This document shows, piece after piece, positions 5,471 to 8,446 of a stretch of DNA of 8,446 bases. The notes beneath the pieces are model-generated. The model worked only from the letters and a program-made list of their open reading frames with translations, did no database searches and was not told the origin of the DNA. Position numbers and translations under genes: made by a program. The stretch is from Candidatus Altarchaeota archaeon (lineage in GTDB: Archaea; Altiarchaeota; Altiarchaeia; IMC4; SCGC-AAA252-I15): the NCBI GenBank assembly GCA_026394745.1, contig JAPKXP010000106.1, positions 1-8,446 of the forward strand. Direction: 5' to 3'. Positions within the stretch are counted from its first letter, which is position 1. Each line of letters opens with the position of its first letter.

Positions 5471-6436
5471 TTACTTGAGGAGCATCATCCTAGCCAAGAG
5501 CGCCTCCAGCTGTATCCTCTCGTTGGCTCCCTCAACGAGCGTGAAGTTCGCCTCGCCTATCAAGTCTATTATCCTGACCTTGATTTTGTCGTCTATCCCC
5601 ATGTTCATGACCTCCCGGTTCATCTGCAGCAGCACGTCCTCGCCGGAAAGGCCGTATGAAATCATTATCTTGTCGAGCATGTTTCTCGCGTCAACGAATT
5701 TGCCTGACAGCGCGAGCTCCATCAGGTTTTTCACGTCCTCGGGCCTTGCTCTCGTCGTTATCGCGTAAACGTTGTCTTCGCTCACCTTGCCCAAGTATGC
5801 CGCGCTCTGGAGTATGTTGACTGCCTTGCGCATGTCGCCTTCCGCGGCGTATAGTATTGCGTCGAGGCCGCTTTCTTCGTAGTGCGCGCCCTCCTTCTTC
5901 ACTATGCCTTCCAGGTATTCCTTGATTTTTTCTTTTGGTATTCTCTTGAACCTGAATATGGCGCACCTGCTCTGTATCGGCTCTATGATTTTCGAGCTGT
6001 AGTTGCAGCTTAGGATGAATCTGCAGGTGGACGTGTAGCTTTCCATCGTCCTGCGGAGAGCCTGCTGAGCGTCCGTAGTCAGGGAGTCTGCTTCGTCGAG
6101 GAAGATTATCTTGAAGTTTCCTATAATCGGCTTCGTCCTGGCGAAGTCCTTGAGAGAAGTCACGTCCTTGCTCTGCTGGTTCTTAGAGCGCATTATGTCT
6201 ATGCCGCGCTCGTCTGAGGCGTTCAGCTCTAGGAAATCCTGCTTTGTGCTGCCGATGAGCTCGTTCGCCAGGCATATCGCCGCGGTAGTCTTCCCGGTTC
6301 CTGCAGGGCCTGCGAACATCATGTGGGGCATGCTCTTGGCTTTAACGTAGGCTTCCAGCCTGTCGACTATCGCATCCTGCCCGACCATGTCCTTGAGCTT
6401 GTGCGGCCTGTATTTCTCGGTCCAGGGTAGTTCCAT
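5471..6436 (-). CDS. rfcS: Replication factor C small subunit
   Basis: A 321-residue clamp-loader small subunit, which with the large subunit opens and loads the PCNA ring onto primed DNA using ATP. Signatures: the RFC N-terminal PWTEKYRP (4-11), box II VGQDAIVDRL, Walker A GPAGTGKT (43-50), the ELNASDERGID segment (70-80), Walker B FLDEADSL (112-119), AQQALRRTME (123-132), sensor-1 SCNYSSKIIEPIQ and the SRC trans-arginine motif (156-158), then GDMRKAVNILQ (sensor 2) and a helical collar domain. Length is normal for archaeal RfcS. The large subunit is not in the window. This is the promoter-proximal gene of a three-gene minus-strand run, and its ATG sits about 33 bp from a box A. Confidence 0.95.
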   Translation of the reverse strand: MELPWTEKYRPHKLKDMVGQDAIVDRLEAYVKAKSMPHMMFAGPAGTGKTTAAICLANELIGSTKQDFLELNASDERGIDIMRSKNQQSKDVTSLKDFARTKPIIGNFKIIFLDEADSLTTDAQQALRRTMESYTSTCRFILSCNYSSKIIEPIQSRCAIFRFKRIPKEKIKEYLEGIVKKEGAHYEESGLDAILYAAEGDMRKAVNILQSAAYLGKVSEDNVYAITTRARPEDVKNLMELALSGKFVDARNMLDKIMISYGLSGEDVLLQMNREVMNMGIDDKIKVRIIDLIGEANFTLVEGANERIQLEALLARMMLLK

Positions 6437-6529
6437 GGTTTGTAGTATGTTATTAAGAATGGTGTTTAATAAAAAATGGTTTACAACCCCCTGCTATTAT
6501 TAACCTTTTGCGTATCCTAATAATGTAAA
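6437..6529. promoter_or_regulatory. Divergent promoter region, rfcS / methyltransferase-like gene
   Basis: The 93-bp gap between divergent genes is the longest non-coding stretch. For rfcS the minus-strand box A is TTTATTAAAC (6464-6473), about 33 bp before its ATG. For the plus-strand gene, TATTATTAAC (6495-6504) lies about 30 bp before the GTG at 6530. Both spacings predict transcripts starting within a few bases of the start codon. No Shine-Dalgarno precedes either start, which agrees. TTATTAA/TTAATAA (6450-6456 and 6466-6472) are inverted, but they are AT-only and overlap the rfcS TATA, so I give them no weight. Confidence 0.5.
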
Positions 6530-7579
6530 GTGTCCCAGCAAGCTTCAGGCAGCCGCTGGCCTGCGCGGCGTGAACTCAACATAATCGAGCGTCCGCTCGC
6601 CGAAGAGATAGACGCCATGCTGCGTCCGAAGCTTGCGGAAGACCGCAGCAAAGGGTTTAACAGCACTCACGGATACCTGGTTGAAGACGGATACTTTCGC
6701 GAGGTGGGGCGCGAGGTATACACTGAATTAGCGTCTAGGATTGCTTCGGGCGGTAGGCCGGTCCTGCTGGTCGCAGGCCCAGGAAACGCAAGAGACTGTT
6801 TCGCGGTCAAGTTCCTTTACGGCGAAAAAGCCTATGTTGTTGGTGCGGACGTCAGGGAGTACGATGCGGTCAGTAGGAGGAGCGAGATGTCCATGAAGGT
6901 TAGAGACCGATGGTGGTTCACGCTGGTTCCCCCCCGGCTTGAGAGCATGCTTTGGACGGATGCCGAGACTCTGTCGAACAAGAGCAAACAGTCGATACCC
7001 GGGTTACCCACGGAGGACGAGTTGCGCGGGCTCATCGGCAAGTGGCTGAAGCGCGCGAGAAGAGACCGCGTGATACCTGACTTCGACAAGTTCGTAATGA
7101 AGTCGGTCGAGGATTTCGTAATACCCCAGCAGGTTGACTTGGTTGTCTCCAACATGGTTTTGTACGACACCAACAATCCTCCTAGGGCTCTTGAGAACAT
7201 GCTGAACTCTCTTTCGCCGGGCGGAAGGATGCTTGTAGACCACGATGACATAATGCACACTGTTTTTACTTGGGACCAGATACATGACATAGAGCGTAAG
7301 GCTGTTGGTTCTTTCGTTCCTTCCGGAAGCATGGACGACGTGCAGAATGCCATAGGCGTCGCGTGTGCGAAAGCCACCCTCGACTCTCAACTGGTCAAGT
7401 CTGTGCGGACTCAGGGCTTCAAGGTCGAGCTCGTCGTCGACGCCAAAGAAAGTAATCTACCTGCCGTCGAGTCATCAGACCAAGTAAAGCGCTTGAATCT
7501 ACCCTACTTCAGGATAACCTCCCCTGAAAAGCCGGTAACGTTGAATCTCAGGCAATTCTACAGGCTCGACATCTTGTAA
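6530..7579 (+). CDS. Putative class I SAM-dependent methyltransferase-like protein
   Basis: A 349-residue protein that looks like a class I Rossmann-fold methyltransferase with an unusual outline. Motif I is VLLVAGPGNARDC (78-90), keeping a GxGxx core but without the usual acidic residue. A following beta strand AYVVGADV ends in D107, the position of the ribose-binding acid. Residues about 110-200 form a charged segment longer than the normal beta2-beta4 spacing. Then VDLVVSNMVLYD (202-213) and the helix and strand ALENMLNSLSPGGRMLVD (220-237) match the motif IV to VI region well. An N-terminal extension of about 70 residues and a C-terminal tail of about 100 flank the core. The GTG start is the only plausible start downstream of an in-frame TAA at 6521, and fits the box A spacing. 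Substrate unknown; the fold call is moderate and catalytic activity is uncertain. Confidence 0.6.
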   Translation: MSQQASGSRWPARRELNIIERPLAEEIDAMLRPKLAEDRSKGFNSTHGYLVEDGYFREVGREVYTELASRIASGGRPVLLVAGPGNARDCFAVKFLYGEKAYVVGADVREYDAVSRRSEMSMKVRDRWWFTLVPPRLESMLWTDAETLSNKSKQSIPGLPTEDELRGLIGKWLKRARRDRVIPDFDKFVMKSVEDFVIPQQVDLVVSNMVLYDTNNPPRALENMLNSLSPGGRMLVDHDDIMHTVFTWDQIHDIERKAVGSFVPSGSMDDVQNAIGVACAKATLDSQLVKSVRTQGFKVELVVDAKESNLPAVESSDQVKRLNLPYFRITSPEKPVTLNLRQFYRLDIL

Positions 7580-7593
7580 TGACGCAGCACCCG

Positions 7594-7609
7594 TTTTATA
7601 TGCCGGCAT
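7594..7609 (+). promoter_or_regulatory. IleRS core promoter: box A plus 10-bp palindrome
   Basis: In the 49-bp gap before IleRS, TTTTATATG (7594-7602) is a good box A, about 30 bp before the ATG at 7629, so the mRNA is likely leaderless. Overlapping its 3' edge is a perfect 10-bp palindrome, ATGCCGGCAT (7600-7609), placed between the TATA box and the predicted start site, where a bound repressor would block initiation. An operator role is inference from position. Confidence 0.45.
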
Positions 7610-7628
7610 TCAATTATTTTAGTCTGCT

Positions 7629-8446
7629 ATGAACGTGAAACCGGTGGGCGATTACAAGCCCAGGGAGCTTGAGGAGAAGATTCTCAGCTACTGGAAAGAG
7701 AAAGGCGTTGTGGGCGAGGCGATATTCCACAAGGAAGGCAGGAGGAGGTTCTCTTTCCTGGAGGGCCCGCCGACAGCCAACGCCCCGCCGGCGTTACACC
7801 ACGTGGAGATGCGCGTGTTCAAGGACCTCGTCAACAGGTTCAAGTTCATGCAGGGCTACAGCGTCCCGAGGAAGGCCGGATGGGACTGCCACGGCCTGCC
7901 GGTAGAAGTCCAGATTGAGAAGATGCTTAAGCTCAACTCCAAGAAGGAGATTGCAGACTACGGCGTCGAAAAGTTCGTCGAGGAGTGCAGGCAGAGCGTG
8001 TTTTCCTACATCAAGGACTGGGACAGGCTGACCGAGAGGATGGCGTACTGGATTGACCTGGAGAAACCGTACGTCACCATGGACAACGACTACATCGAGA
8101 GCGTATGGTGGAGCCTCAAGGAAATCTGGAACAAGAAGCTCCTCTACGAGGGCCACAAGGTTGTGCCTTACTGCCCGCGCTGCGGAACTCCGCTCTCAAG
8201 CCACGAGGTCGCTTTAGGCTACGAGAAAGTCAAGGAGATGACTGTCATAGTGAAATTCCAGGCTAAGGACAAGGACTACAGCTTCCTCGCATGGACTACA
8301 ACGCCGTGGACTCTGCTGTCTAACCTCGCTCTTGCAGTCCACCCTGATATAACCTACGCTTTGATACAGTATCGCGGCGAGAAATACGTTCTAGCCAAAT
8401 CCATCGCAGAGTCAAGGTTCCCGGACGCCGACGTGCTGCAGGAGAT
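7629..8446 (+). CDS. ileS: Isoleucyl-tRNA synthetase, N-terminal part (3' partial)
   Basis: The first 272 residues of a class Ia isoleucyl-tRNA synthetase, which charges tRNA-Ile and edits valine. The N-terminal catalytic segment FSFLEGPPTANAPPALHH runs into VFKDLVNRFKFMQGYSVP and RKAGWDCHGLPVEV, diagnostic for IleRS. The class I signature, normally HxGH, reads A55-L56-H57-H58. Further on are RLTERMAYWIDLEKPYVTMD (134-152), ESVWWSLKEIW, the cysteine pair CPRC (182-185) and the start of the CP1 editing domain with TTTPWTLLSNLALAV (223-237). This pattern (GPPTAN, xxHH, MTERM-YW, YCPRCGTPLSSHEVA) resembles the IleRS2 variant known from some bacteria, which carries GxHH. The window ends inside the editing domain; the KMSKS loop is not visible. 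Start ATG 7629 fits the promoter and family length. Confidence 0.95.
   Translation, partial: MNVKPVGDYKPRELEEKILSYWKEKGVVGEAIFHKEGRRRFSFLEGPPTANAPPALHHVEMRVFKDLVNRFKFMQGYSVPRKAGWDCHGLPVEVQIEKMLKLNSKKEIADYGVEKFVEECRQSVFSYIKDWDRLTERMAYWIDLEKPYVTMDNDYIESVWWSLKEIWNKKLLYEGHKVVPYCPRCGTPLSSHEVALGYEKVKEMTVIVKFQAKDKDYSFLAWTTTPWTLLSNLALAVHPDITYALIQYRGEKYVLAKSIAESRFPDADVLQE

Noticed and set aside
5286..5768. 160-codon plus-strand ORF across the glmM/rfcS junction
   Set aside because: Antisense to two strongly supported genes, Ser/Arg-rich low-complexity product typical of a shadow frame, no promoter or binding site.
6435..6482. Three ATGGT(G)TTT copies between rfcS and the divergent gene
   Set aside because: Short and imperfect, irregular spacing (24 and 17 bp), and one copy includes the rfcS start codon, so probably chance.
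6929..6935. C7 run in the methyltransferase-like gene as a frameshift or error
   Set aside because: The in-frame reading gives LVPPRLES and the frame remains consistent with motifs before and after it.
6832..7377. 181-codon minus-strand ORF inside the methyltransferase-like gene
   Set aside because: Serine-rich translation with no family features. The plus-strand frame has methyltransferase motifs and a fitting promoter.

Overview
The window is archaeal. It carries eL42 (L44e), eS27 (S27e), a GINS-family replication protein, an RFC clamp-loader small subunit, archease and a LonB-type AAA+ ATPase. Several start codons lie 25-35 bp downstream of TATA-like (box A) elements. The lineage cannot be fixed from sequence alone. 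The extreme compactness (no intergenic gap above about 95 bp) and the dispersed ribosomal protein genes fit a small or uncultured archaeal genome, but that is inference.

Layout. Positions 1-707 (+) hold the C-terminal part of a LonB-like ATPase that stops where the protease domain should begin. It is followed after 4 nt by a GINS gene (712-1224, +). This converges on, and overlaps by 14 nt, a large membrane GT-C type glycosyltransferase (1211-2800, -). A 61-bp divergent promoter region with a near-symmetric TATA element and repeated ACACCT/AGGTGT motifs separates it from the eL42-eS27 pair (2862-3340, +). Archease follows with its own TATA box (3385-3804, +).

The minus strand from 6436 down to 3808 is a tight three-gene run: rfcS, a GlmM-like phosphohexomutase, and an unrecognised 123-residue protein, with 1 nt and 0 nt between stops and starts. 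A 93-bp divergent region then leads to a methyltransferase-like protein (6530-7579, +). Last comes the N-terminal third of an isoleucyl-tRNA synthetase (7629 to the end, +).

Functionally this is information processing (replication: GINS, RfcS; translation and RNA: eL42, eS27, archease, IleRS) interleaved with surface-sugar metabolism (amino-sugar phosphomutase, membrane glycosyltransferase). The points most worth a second look are: the class I signature of the IleRS, which reads ALHH rather than HxGH or the known GxHH variant; the protease-less LonB ATPase coupled to GINS; the small unknown gene after the phosphomutase; the insertion-bearing methyltransferase-like protein; and the bidirectional promoter. 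I found no mobile element, CRISPR array, RNA gene or defence system.
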